A DNA stretch of 64,000 bases from Pseudomonadota bacterium. Lineage in GTDB: Bacteria; Pseudomonadota; Alphaproteobacteria; Rhizobiales; Rhizobiaceae. The notes beneath the pieces are model-generated. The model saw only the letters and a program-made list of their open reading frames with translations. It was not told the DNA's origin and searched no databases. The stretch is from the NCBI GenBank assembly GCA_023404095.1, contig JAEYDD010000039.1, forward strand, positions 1 through 64,000. Reading direction: 5' to 3'. A program made the position numbers and the translations under genes. The stretch's first letter is position 1. Each line of letters opens with the position of its first letter. Below are positions 8,582-16,463 of this stretch, piece by piece.

Positions 8582-9120
8582 GTGCCAATTTCCAAGTCGG
8601 ACCGTGCGGAACATGACATGGAGCACGCGGGTGTCAAGAAGGCCATTCGTCGTCCCAGTCTTCTTTGCCCTCGACACTAGGCTGACTGCAGGGCCGTCTC
8701 CAAGCAAACAGCGCTCTCATATCATGGCCGCCTCGGCGGGCCCGGCACTCTGGCATCGTGGCAAGGAGGACGCCGCCTACCTTGGCGGACGAGCTTGGTT
8801 CAGAAATCTCTTGCTTGAAATCCTGGTCGAGAGCGTGGCTGAGTTCAGCTCGGCAACAGACACTCATTCCCTTGTACCCGCGGAACGTTCTCGCAAGACC
8901 TCGACCCATCTATTGATGATCTGGGCTGATAGCCACGGGTATTGCCCAGTGTAATCGACCGTGCACCAGGACCCGCATTCCTTCACCTCGGCAGTTGCAC
9001 CATCCCGAATCGATCCATCCACACGGACTCCCCGTTCCAGGTCCTCGGAAATTGATCTTTGCTGTAGAGTTCTGGGAACTGCGCACTGTCATGACGCAAA
9101 TACTTCATATTCATTCCACG
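8582..9120. other. No confident gene; scattered coding-like pieces
   Basis: On the minus strand, 8996-9115 reads as a 39-codon frame beginning MNMKYLRHDSAQFPELYSKD, with another coding-like frame just after it. No family is recognised. It may be a decayed gene. Confidence 0.3.
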
Positions 9121-9429
9121 CTATCCTGAGCGGCCGCGCTTTTGTGCGGGGAACAGGACCTTCCAGTCCTCCTTCATACTGACGATGGTCTAGCCACTGG
9201 CCCTCGCTTTATCGAGGGCCTTGTCGCGGGCGGCGAGCCTGTCACCACGGTCGTAGGCGCATTCGCCGGTCGGCGACATCCCGATGGATGTAGATCGCGA
9301 GACGCGGATCGCTTCTCGACGCCGTATACGCCGCATCGCCCGGTCTCGGTCGGGGGTGCCGACGGCGAAGACCGGCTGGCGGCCGATGACGCGGATAATC
9401 GCCACGGGCTTACCCGCCCGGTCGTCCAC
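9121..9429 (-). pseudogene. HAD-family hydrolase, C-terminal remnant with a nonsense codon
   Basis: One frame reads FVDDRAGKPVAIIRVIGRQP then VFAVG, the area before HAD motif IV, and ends EDWKVLFPAQKRGRSG. A TAG at about 9190 sits where this family has Trp (ASG-stop-TIVSMKEDW). The middle (AMRRIRRREAIRVSRS) is out of register with the family, so frameshifts are likely there too. The N-terminal half with the catalytic Asp is absent. Relatives are periplasmic or cytoplasmic acid-phosphatase-like HAD enzymes of about 330 residues. Confidence 0.55.
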
Positions 9430-9630
9430 GAAGGACGCTGTTGAAAAGCGACGGGCTGGCGAAACGCGCAGAATGCGATTCCGCGCCAGAGGTGGAAACT
9501 ACAGCGTGCCGGCAAGCAGATCTCGAAGGTGTTTGTCCGGTTGCCGTTTCCGGCGCTTCATGTAGAATCTCCAACCACTTAGACTTTCCTGCACCACGCA
9601 CTACCGCCCTTCGGAATAATCGCTCTGTCC

Positions 9631-10542
9631 ATGATGAAGTCCTCCCTCGATCATATGCCGCCCCGCAAACAGAGGGAGTTGAAGCGTGTTCTGGAAATCC
9701 TGCACGAGGAGTTCGAGGATGCGCTGAAGGAGGGGACGGCAGACTTCAAGAAGCGCGGGCGCATCCTGAAGATCATCCTGTTCGGCTCCTATGCAAAGGG
9801 CGGCTGGGTCGATGAGCCGTTCACGATGAAGGGCTATCGGTCGGATTTCGATCTGCTGGTTATCGTCAACCACCGCAAGCTCTGCGATTTCGCGGAGTTC
9901 TGGCACAAGGCGGCGGACAGGATAAACCGCGATCCGCTGGTGGAAACGCCGGTCAGCTTCATCGTGCATACCCGGCGGGAAGTGAACACCTATCTGAGGG
10001 AGGGGCAGTATTTCTTCTCCGATATCCGCAAGGAGGGTGTCGTCGTCTATGAGCTTGACGACGAGCTGCTCGCGGAGCCGGGCGTCCTTTCGCCGGCGGA
10101 CAGATTGCGGCTTGCAAGCGGGCATTTCAAAGAGCGTTTAGGAGCTGCTGCGGAGTTTGCCGAACTGGCTGCGCATGCTCGCAAGAAGGAATACACTAAG
10201 CGAAGTGCCTTCTTGCTTCATCAGTCTCTTGAACAGGGTTACTCCTGTGTGTTGTTGACGCTCACCAACTACGCGCCGCCGTCACACAACGTCAAATTCC
10301 TCCGCTCTTTGGCTGAAGAGCAAGATCGCCGTCTGGCTGAAGCATTCCCTCGCGACCAGCATCGCGAGCGAGCTTGGTTTAACACATTAAACGAAGCCTA
10401 TGTGAAGGCTCGATATTCAAAGCATTTTGAAATCAGTGCGGAGGCGCTTGAGTGGCTTGGGGAACGCACCAGTCTGCTGCTCGAACTGGTGAAAGAAGCC
10501 TGCCTCGATCATTTGAGCGCCCTTAAGCACGAGGCGAGCTGA
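9631..10542 (+). CDS. Fused nucleotidyltransferase-HEPN protein
   Basis: This encodes 303 residues. Residues about 1-135 form a minimal nucleotidyltransferase fold with the GSYAKG loop and the metal-binding SDFD motif (GYRSDFDLL). Residues about 160-300 form a HEPN-type helical domain with RSAFLLHQSLEQGY, the usual RxxxxH-like region, here KRSAFLLHQ. In two-gene MNT/HEPN modules the MNT part AMPylates and silences the HEPN ribonuclease; here both are in one chain, as in many rhizobial genes annotated this way. It stands alone. ATG-ATG at 9631/9634 leaves the exact start open. Confidence 0.8.
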   Translation: MMKSSLDHMPPRKQRELKRVLEILHEEFEDALKEGTADFKKRGRILKIILFGSYAKGGWVDEPFTMKGYRSDFDLLVIVNHRKLCDFAEFWHKAADRINRDPLVETPVSFIVHTRREVNTYLREGQYFFSDIRKEGVVVYELDDELLAEPGVLSPADRLRLASGHFKERLGAAAEFAELAAHARKKEYTKRSAFLLHQSLEQGYSCVLLTLTNYAPPSHNVKFLRSLAEEQDRRLAEAFPRDQHRERAWFNTLNEAYVKARYSKHFEISAEALEWLGERTSLLLELVKEACLDHLSALKHEAS

Positions 10543-10636
10543 AACTGCGGAATTCCGACGATCATGGCAGATGAATAAGGTCCCATCGTTTTCCACTCTC
10601 CAGCACCCTTTCCTACAGGCGCTAATGGATCTGATG

Positions 10637-10852
10637 TTAAGAATGCTTTTTGCAATAATAAGTCGCGTAGTTTGAATAGCTCTGCTGCTTCTCGAACTCG
10701 ATGGGGGCGGCCGCATTGACCGCCCTCATGGCAATGGCGGCCAGCTTCGCAGTCGACGGCAATCCGATGTCGCTGCGTGCCGCGGAATGGTTCATCGTCT
10801 TCTCGCCGTCTTGCGAGGTTGATGCGAACATCGGAAGTCCTAGTGCAAACAC
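10637..10852 (-). CDS. Possible small protein of unknown function
   Basis: This frame of 71 residues has a second ATG at 10,795 (MNHSAARSDIGLPSTAKLAA), preceded by GAGAAGACG. The C-terminal half contains Ala-rich helix and a Tyr-rich end (SYSNYATYYCKKHS). Its composition is coding-like but no family is known, and the upstream region runs into the IS66 relic. It could be the tail of a damaged gene. Confidence 0.25.
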   Translation of the reverse strand: MFALGLPMFASTSQDGEKTMNHSAARSDIGLPSTAKLAAIAMRAVNAAAPIEFEKQQSYSNYATYYCKKHS

Positions 10853-10972
10853 TAGGAGTTGTCCTATGGCATCCGATTGAAGTGATCACGTCTGTCGAGC
10901 GCCGTCGGCGCTAGTCTCGCGAGGTCAAAGAGCTGAACCGCGCCGGGTTTGCCGGAGGCCGTTTGGTTTAAG

Positions 10973-11878
10973 TTATGCAGCCATCGCTGGTTCGTCCAGC
11001 GTGGCGTAGTGCTGCTCCTCGGCTTCGGCTGGCGGGATGTTTCCGATGGGCTCCAGAAGCCGTCGATGGTTGAACCAATCGACCCATTCGAGGGTGGCGA
11101 ATTCAACCGCTTCGAAACTCCGCCATGGTCCGCGCCGATGAATGACCTCGGCCTTGTAGAGACCGTTGATCGTTTCGGCGAGGGCGTTGTCGTAAGAGTC
11201 ACCGACGCTTCCGACGGAAGGCTCGATGCCCGCCTCGGCCAGTCGCTCCGAATACATGATCGAGACGTATTGGACACCGCGATCGCTGTGATGGACGAGG
11301 CCGCCGCCATGAACGGGACGCCGCTCATGAAGGGCCTGCTCCAGGGCATCGAGGACGAACCCGGCATGCGCCGTCCGGCTCACCCGCCAGCCGACAATCC
11401 GGCGCGCGAAGGCGTCGATGACGAACGCCACGTAGACGAAACCCTGCCAGGTGGCGACATAGGTGAAATCCGAAACCCAGAGTCTGTTCGGCGCGGGAGC
11501 CTTGAACTGGCGGTTCACCCGATCGAGCGGGCTGGGAGCCATCTTGTCCGGGATCGTCGTGCGGATCGGCTTGCCGCGGATGATACCCTGCAGTCCCATC
11601 GATCGCATGAGCCGGACGACGGTGCAGCGGGCTATATCGAAGCCTTCCCGCTGCAGTTGCCGCCAGACCTTGCGCACGCCGTAGACGCGGAAGTTCGCCT
11701 CGAACACCCGGCGTATCTCGATCTTCAATGCAATGTCGCTGCGGGCGCGGACCGACAACCGGTCCACGTCCAGGCGCTTGGCGACGTTCTCGTAGTAGGT
11801 TGATGGGGCAATCGGCAGCAGTCTGCAGATCGGCTCGACCCCGAACACCGACCGGTGTTCGTCGATGAAGGAGATCAT
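10973..11878 (-). CDS. IS3-family transposase OrfB (DDE catalytic subunit)
   Basis: This encodes 301 residues starting [16 protein letters not shown]. An HTH_21-type segment (residues about 45-105: [13 protein letters not shown]) precedes the integrase core. Its catalytic residues are seen as D in [13 protein letters not shown] in [10 protein letters not shown] and E in [14 protein letters not shown]. The ATG overlaps the orfA stop (ATGA), so expression may be by translational coupling; IS3 elements often use a -1 frameshift instead to make an OrfAB fusion. Confidence 0.9.
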   Translation of the reverse strand: MISFIDEHRSVFGVEPICRLLPIAPSTYYENVAKRLDVDRLSVRARSDIALKIEIRRVFEANFRVYGVRKVWRQLQREGFDIARCTVVRLMRSMGLQGIIRGKPIRTTIPDKMAPSPLDRVNRQFKAPAPNRLWVSDFTYVATWQGFVYVAFVIDAFARRIVGWRVSRTAHAGFVLDALEQALHERRPVHGGGLVHHSDRGVQYVSIMYSERLAEAGIEPSVGSVGDSYDNALAETINGLYKAEVIHRRGPWRSFEAVEFATLEWVDWFNHRRLLEPIGNIPPAEAEEQHYATLDEPAMAA

Positions 11879-12201
11879 CGCTTCAATGGGCGGTCGCGCT
11901 CCGCCATCGCGAAATAAGCAGACGCCTTGCGCAGTATCTCGTTGGCCTGCCGAAGCTCGCGGTTCTCCCGCTCCAGCGCCTTCATCTTCTCGGCCACGTC
12001 GCTTGGGAGTCCGGGCCGGGAACCATCGTCCACTTCCGCCTTCTTCACCCATTCATTGAGCGTCTGCGCGGTGCAGCCGATCTTGGCGGCAATCGAGGAA
12101 ACCGCTGCCCATCGCGAGGAATATTCGCCTTGGTGACCCAAAACCATCCGCACTGCTCGGGCGCGGACTTCCGGTGAAAATTTGTTTGTTGTCTTGCTCA
12201 T
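11875..12201 (-). CDS. IS3-family transposase OrfA (DNA-binding subunit)
   Basis: This encodes 108 residues. Residues 1-60 hold the helix-turn-helix ([36 protein letters not shown]), followed by a leucine-zipper-like coiled coil ([20 protein letters not shown]). It recognises the inverted repeats and pairs with OrfB. The protein at 24,315-24,641 differs at only five residues. Confidence 0.9.
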   Translation of the reverse strand: MSKTTNKFSPEVRARAVRMVLGHQGEYSSRWAAVSSIAAKIGCTAQTLNEWVKKAEVDDGSRPGLPSDVAEKMKALERENRELRQANEILRKASAYFAMAERDRPLKR

Positions 12202-12357
12202 ATCGGCTCCACTGTCTCAAAAGTTGGAGCCTCCGGCAAACCCGGCGCGGTTCAAGCGGCTGGTTGCAGCCTGCCTTGAGCCTGGCGCTGTTCTTTCCGA
12301 GATTGCCCGTGCGGCCGGCATCCACGTGAAGCAGCTTTTTCAAGCTGGCGCAGCGAT

Positions 12358-12537
12358 TACAACGATCACCGACCCCATTCGAGCCTGGGCTGGCTGACGC
12401 CTGCAAAGTTCGCTCAGACCATCAACCCGCGACGCGATGCGGTGCTGCGCAGCCAAAACGGCTCCGCACCGCAACCCGCCGCTACCGCACAAAATGCAGC
12501 AACCACAAACCGCCGGAGCGAACCAAAAACTGGATAA
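12358..12537 (+). pseudogene. C-terminal remnant of a second IS3-type OrfB
   Basis: Reading from 12,358: YNDHRPHSSLGWLTPAKFAQ, then TINPRRDAVL and a Gln/Ala-rich tail, stop at 12,535. This is the usual end of IS3-family transposases of another subgroup. It abuts the IS66 relic directly, so the two old elements were already joined by deletion or insertion before the intact IS3 copy arrived. Confidence 0.75.
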
Positions 12538-12581
12538 AACTTGGGGGCAAGGTCAGTAACGATCATGACAGAGGCGAGGGA

Positions 12582-12719
12582 GCACTGACCGCCTACGCGA
12601 CCTATCCGCACTGGGCAGAGGCATACGAATAGACCTGTGTGCTACGCCTGATCGCCGATGATCTGGAATACCTGTTCAAGGCGTTCGACATAGACCTTGG
12701 TTTCGGGGGTGCTTCGTGA
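12582..12719 (+). pseudogene. Unidentified gene fragment with internal stop
   Basis: One frame reads ALTAYATYPHWAEAYE, TAG, TCVLRLIADDLEYLFKAFDI then DLGFGGAS and TGA. The composition is strongly protein-like on both sides of the TAG. I recognise no family. It may be the tail of a gene cut by the IS3-type remnant just upstream. Confidence 0.3.
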
Positions 12720-12798
12720 AGGCATCCGTGAGTGATGGAACCCGGCCAGCGCACTTCGCATTTGCTGCCAAGGTGGGCAGAGAACAGCGAGAGTGGCG

Positions 12799-13260
12799 AT
12801 GCACGCACTGGACCGAGCAATCGAAATAGCGCTTGAGGCGCATGCCGGGCAGACGGATAAGGCGGGAGAGCTTTACTACCTTCATTGCAATCGCGTCGCG
12901 GCTGCGGTTGCCAGCGTTGACGAAAAGATCGTCGCCTATCTGCATGATGTCGTGGAGAAAGGGCCAGGCTGGTCTCTCGATCGATTGAAGTCCGAAGGCT
13001 TTACCGATGCTGTCGTGTCGGCGGTGGAGGCGTTGACGAAGCGTGAGGGGGAGAGCGACGAGACCTTCGTGCGCCGCGCGGCCTCGAACAGTCTTGCCAA
13101 GCCAGTGAAGCGAGCCGATCTGAACGACAACCTCGCTCAAGCCAGCGCAAGCGGGCTCGACACATCGAAATACGTCAAAGGACTGACTCTGTTCGATGAG
13201 ATCGCGGCCGCTGAAACGTCTGAGGCCCTGGGCACTCCCGAGGGCACAATCCCTCGCTGA
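12799..13260 (+). CDS. HD-domain protein (SpoT/RelA hydrolase-like), copy 2
   Basis: This encodes 153 residues, a paralogue of the 6463-6882 protein with the same landmarks (AHAGQ, HCNRVAAAV, VAYLHDVVEKG, RADLNDNLA). It differs by a C-terminal extension of about 20 residues after SKYVKGLTLFDEIAA. The HD metal-binding residues are all present, so hydrolase activity is plausible; the substrate is unknown. GTG at 12,793 is an alternative start. It lies in the IS-rich zone and ends 29 bases before a convergent esterase. Confidence 0.75.
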   Translation: MHALDRAIEIALEAHAGQTDKAGELYYLHCNRVAAAVASVDEKIVAYLHDVVEKGPGWSLDRLKSEGFTDAVVSAVEALTKREGESDETFVRRAASNSLAKPVKRADLNDNLAQASASGLDTSKYVKGLTLFDEIAAAETSEALGTPEGTIPR

Positions 13261-13288
13261 GAAGTCCGCCTATTGACCCAATGGTCCT

Positions 13289-14371
13289 CTACTTCATCAA
13301 CCCGGCCGACCTCAGCGCGTTTTCGATAACGTCCTGGATTCCGTCTGCGGCAGCTGTGGGTCGCGTCGGTCCGTCGCGAGTTGTCTCGGCATGTTCCGAA
13401 AAGTCGGCACGCCGATGAAACGAAGGCGTCAGGCCCCAGTTCCGTGCGATTTGAACGGTCGATGAGATACCGACATCGAGCATGTACGGCGCGCTGCGGC
13501 CGTAACCCGTCGCCGAGTCGACGGGAGTTCCGTGAGCCATCCCCCTGATGCACTGAAGTTCGATCACTTCTCGCCCATAGTCGTCTTCCCAAATTTCGCG
13601 CAAATGACCGTCAACGGGCAGAGACGACGTGGGCCTCTTTTCGACTTGGTGTACACCCCGCCATTGGTCTACGATCGCACGGGCGTTCTCAACCACTACC
13701 GTGTTGTCCAAGGTGCCGTGCCAGATGGACAAGGTCGGCCAAGGCCCGTGGTGCGCCGATGCGGACCGAAGCTTCGCATCAAGTGTCGTGGCGGCTGGAA
13801 TTCCGTGCCCGCGCATGCGATCGAATGCTTCGGGGACCGTGTATGCCACACCATAAGGGAGGCCTGCAATGATCGCGCCGCCTGCGAAAACCTCTGGATA
13901 TGTGGCGAGCAGGGCGTTCGCCATTGCACCACCTGCCGACAGACCTGTCACGTGTATTCTTTTGGGATCGACACCGTGGTCTGCGATCATCCGGCCGACC
14001 ATATCCATGATCGACTGGACCTCGCCTTTGCCGCGCGTAATGTCCTCGGCTTGGAACCAGTTGAAGCACAGGTTGGGATTGTTCTGACGAGACTGCTCCG
14101 GGAAGAGGACCGCGAAGCCGTAGTCATCTGCCAATTTCGACCAGCCCGATCCGTAGTCGTATCCAGCGGCGGTCTGAGTGCATCCGTGCAGAACGACGAC
14201 TAGGGCGGGTGATTCTTCTGATGCCTTTGGAACATGGTACCAGCCAGCCAGGCCACCCGGATTTTTCCCGGCCTCTGCGAGTTTCGAAAGTGATGTTGTG
14301 CCGGGCGCTGTCGCCGCAAAGCGCGTCCGGTTCCGGGTGAGCCGTTCGATGGTGTCTGAGATCGATCGCAT
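13289..14371 (-). CDS. PHB-depolymerase-like esterase (LpqC family)
   Basis: This encodes 360 residues with an alpha/beta-hydrolase fold. Features in order are LVVVLHGCTQTAAGYD (oxyanion-hole HG motif), the nucleophile elbow GLSAGGAM (residues about 160-165), WHGTLDNTV (Asp region) and GMAHGTPVD (His). This is the catalytic triad layout of short-chain polyhydroxyalkanoate depolymerases and feruloyl-esterase-like enzymes. No clear signal peptide is visible, so it may act on internal polymer. The ATG at 14,371 follows GAGGAAGGATTGTCC. It is convergent with the HD gene. Confidence 0.85.
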   Translation of the reverse strand: MRSISDTIERLTRNRTRFAATAPGTTSLSKLAEAGKNPGGLAGWYHVPKASEESPALVVVLHGCTQTAAGYDYGSGWSKLADDYGFAVLFPEQSRQNNPNLCFNWFQAEDITRGKGEVQSIMDMVGRMIADHGVDPKRIHVTGLSAGGAMANALLATYPEVFAGGAIIAGLPYGVAYTVPEAFDRMRGHGIPAATTLDAKLRSASAHHGPWPTLSIWHGTLDNTVVVENARAIVDQWRGVHQVEKRPTSSLPVDGHLREIWEDDYGREVIELQCIRGMAHGTPVDSATGYGRSAPYMLDVGISSTVQIARNWGLTPSFHRRADFSEHAETTRDGPTRPTAAADGIQDVIENALRSAGLMK

Positions 14372-14801
14372 GGACAATCCTTCCTCGACGGAAGAATTCA
14401 GCCGCCTGCACTTGAGATAATGCTGCACTGCACAATTGCAAGGATTTCCAGGAAGAATTGTCGAGGCCACCAAGAAAGAGCCCGGATCACGGTGTGCGTG
14501 GGGACCAAGCGAGTCTTCCTCGCTTTGTTTTGAAGCCAGAGCAGACTGATCTTCCATATCGAGATGGCGGAGGGGCCGCTTTGGGGCCGGGAGGGGAGAG
14601 TCCGTTGTGGGGTGCCGAAAGGCGATAGCGGACATCCGGGCATCTGGCTATGTGGTCCGAGTTCGGCCCAAGGACTAAGCCGCTCGCGCGGCACTGGCGC
14701 CTGTGGTGGGCGTCGTGCACCGACCCAAACGCCGTGCATTTGAGAACGGGCAGTCCTGGCTGACGATTGGGGTCTTCTCAATCATCAGACAGGAGGTTGC
14801 C
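14372..14801. other. No confident gene
   Basis: This GC-rich stretch lies between divergent genes. It should hold the promoters of the esterase (minus) and the recombinase (plus). Frames are open but show nothing recognisable. Confidence 0.3.
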
Positions 14802-15389
14802 ATGAGGGAGGAGAGGACAACCCCGCGGCGCGAGCGGATGATCGAAGACATGCGCATCCGTGGGCTGGGCGACAAGGCCCGGCAAGCGCATATCCGGGCA
14901 ATCAAGGATTTCGCCGGGTTTCTCAAGCGATCACCCGATACGGCGACAGCCGATGACCTGCGCGCCTATCAACTGCACATGACCAATGCGGGCGTCACGC
15001 CGACGACCTTCAACGCCCGCATCGTGGCGCTGCGGTTCTTTTTCGCCACCACCTGCGGCCGTGAGGAGATGAAGCGGCATATGCAGTTCCGGCGGCAGCC
15101 GCGGACGTTGCCCGTGGTGCTGAGCATCGAGGAGGTTTCCGACCTGCTGATGGCCGCCCCGGGGCCGGGCCTGAAGTATCGGGCGGCGCTCAGCATCTCC
15201 TATGGCGCCGGACTGCGCGCCTCCGAGGTCTGCAACCTCAAGATCAGCGACATCGCCAGCGACTGGATGCTGATCCATGTCGAACAGGGCAAGGGGCAGA
15301 AGGACCGCAAGGTCATGCTGTCGCCCGGGCTGCTGGAGCTCAGGCTCGGGCGGAGACCCGGCCGCCCATGGCTCCGGATATGTAACTGA
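14802..15389 (+). pseudogene. Tyrosine recombinase, C-terminally truncated
   Basis: The ATG at 14,802 follows a perfect AGGAGG. Residues 1-95 form the SAM-like core-binding domain (QAHIRAIKDFAGFLKRSPDT). Then comes the catalytic domain with the first Arg (YGAGLRASEVCNLKISD) and the Lys region (VEQGKGQKDRKVMLSP). After SPGLLEL the family sequence is lost, so the HxxR and Tyr parts are missing. Recombinases of this type sit beside IS91-like elements in rhizobia. The loss falls at the junction with the minus-strand fragment ending near 15,350. Confidence 0.75.
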
Positions 15390-15509
15390 AAGCCTGAACA
15401 CCCCTTCGTCGTCGATCACTTCGACGGTTGCTCCGTCATTTCGGAAGATATTTGCAAGGGTTTCGATCTGGTCTTTCTGTAGCCCTGCGAAGTTGCGCAC
15501 GTATCCCAT
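15350..15509 (-). pseudogene. Truncated small protein gene
   Basis: The ATG at 15,509 follows GGGGGATTGGAA. The frame gives MGYVRNFAGLQKDQIETLAN, then IFRNDGATVEVIDDEGVF, and is coding-like until about 15,365, where it runs antisense into the recombinase. The 3' end was evidently replaced when the mobile sequence arrived. The family is not recognised. Confidence 0.5.
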
Positions 15510-15581
15510 TTCCAATCCCCCTTTTTTGAAACCGTGAAACGTCGACATTTCTCCTGCCATTCTTATTCCGGGTGCACTCCG

Positions 15582-16002
15582 TCAAGACAGGAACGATCCG
15601 CTTTTGACATCCGCGGCAGCCGGCTGCGTCGGCACAGCTTGTCTCAGGGCGTCCCATGTCGGAGTTGGAGTTGTAGGTGGCCTCGGCGGAGCCACCATAT
15701 TCTGTAGGAAAGACATCAGTCTATCGAGAGCTGTAAAGAACACGTCGATGCCGAACCCAATCAAGAATGCTATGGCAAACGTGTTTACGCTTAGACCGGT
15801 GAAGTCTTTCATGGCGTCGGGGGGCGGCGTCCAAGAACCAGGCGAATATGATTCCGGCGAACCCGTCAAGGGCGACCCGGTGTACAATTTTCTCAATAGG
15901 CGGATCGGGTAAAATCGGATTGAGCACCGCGCGCATATAATAAATCAAAGCAACCGAGAGCGCCATAGAGCGCGGGAAGATACCACTGACTGTAGATACT
16001 CA
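15582..16002 (-). pseudogene. Multi-pass membrane protein, frameshifted
   Basis: Three frames join to one plausible protein: MSIYSQWYLPALYGAL from 16,002, then VALIYYMRAVLNPILPD and IVHRVALDGFAGIIFAWF, then DFTGLSVNTFAIAFLIGFGI, DVFFTALDRLMSFLQ and a Pro/Thr-rich tail. At least three membrane helices can be seen. Frameshifts lie near 15,955 and 15,845. The function is unknown. Confidence 0.5.
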
Positions 16003-16408
16003 TCGTGCGGCGCACATCCCCCCCATCGGCATCTCACGTGGATGCCGTGCTGGCAGAAGCGCCAAGGTGTGGGAGGGCAATCCGACGCTTATGGTCGCCT
16101 CGATCGGGGGCGGCGGCACGCCTATTCCTCGCGTGCGAAACCGGTGATGGGCGCGCTTGCAGCACTTTCCAGCTACTATTTTTCCTTCAGTCACAGCGGC
16201 GCAACGCTGAGCCCTATCGCACCCAATGCTCGCCGTCTTCGGCCCCGAGCGCTTTGTGTCGCGTTTGGGCATGGTTCTCTGATTGTAAGCGGGTCCGTAG
16301 TTTGGCCAACTAGGCGATAGCGCTTACTGATTTTATTCATCTTTCTAAGACGACAAGAACGTATTTCCCCCCGAATGGAACTGCAATTCCGCCAATAATA
16401 TAGTGCAT
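16003..16408. other. No confident gene
   Basis: No frame has a recognisable protein. If the Tn7-like element extends left of its terminator, this stretch could contain one transposon end, but I did not find a convincing set of repeated TnsB-type sites. Confidence 0.3.
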
Positions 16409-16433
16409 AAAAAAACCGACCCAACCGGGCCGG
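16409..16433 (-). terminator. Rho-independent terminator of the tns operon
   Basis: On the minus strand the stem CCGGCCC-GGTT-GGGTCGG (one G-T pair) is followed by a run of seven T. It starts about 30 bases after the tniQ stop, so it most likely ends the tnsABC-tniQ transcript. Confidence 0.8.
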
Positions 16434-16463
16434 CGTCTTTTCCGTACAACTTTTTCTGAATAG

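Larger units (their letters stand above)
10934..12254 (-). mobile_element. Complete IS3-family insertion sequence, copy 1
   Basis: The element is 1,321 bases long. Perfect 26-base inverted repeats lie at 10,934-10,959 and 12,229-12,254 (outer end TGAACCGCGCCGGG). A 3-base target duplication (AGC, 10,931-10,933 and 12,255-12,257) restores the IS66 tnpA frame when the element is removed on paper. It carries orfA and orfB with an ATGA overlap. All parts are intact, so this copy may be active. A truncated copy starts at 24,262. Confidence 0.9.
10866..12340 (+). pseudogene. IS66-family tnpA, interrupted by an IS3 element
   Basis: Left part (10,866-10,933): VITSVERRRR, stop (TAG for TGG), SREVKE. 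Right part (12,255-12,340): RLVAACLEPGAVLSEIARAA then GIHVKQLF. Joined at the AGC repeat they give the helix-turn-helix TnpA of IS66 elements. Besides the insertion, the gene has a frameshift near 10,878 and the nonsense codon, and its 3' end is replaced by another transposase remnant, so it was dead on several counts. Confidence 0.8.

Noticed and set aside
13532..14203. 223-codon plus-strand frame
   Set aside because: It is antisense to the esterase, whose GLSAGG elbow and other motifs are clear.
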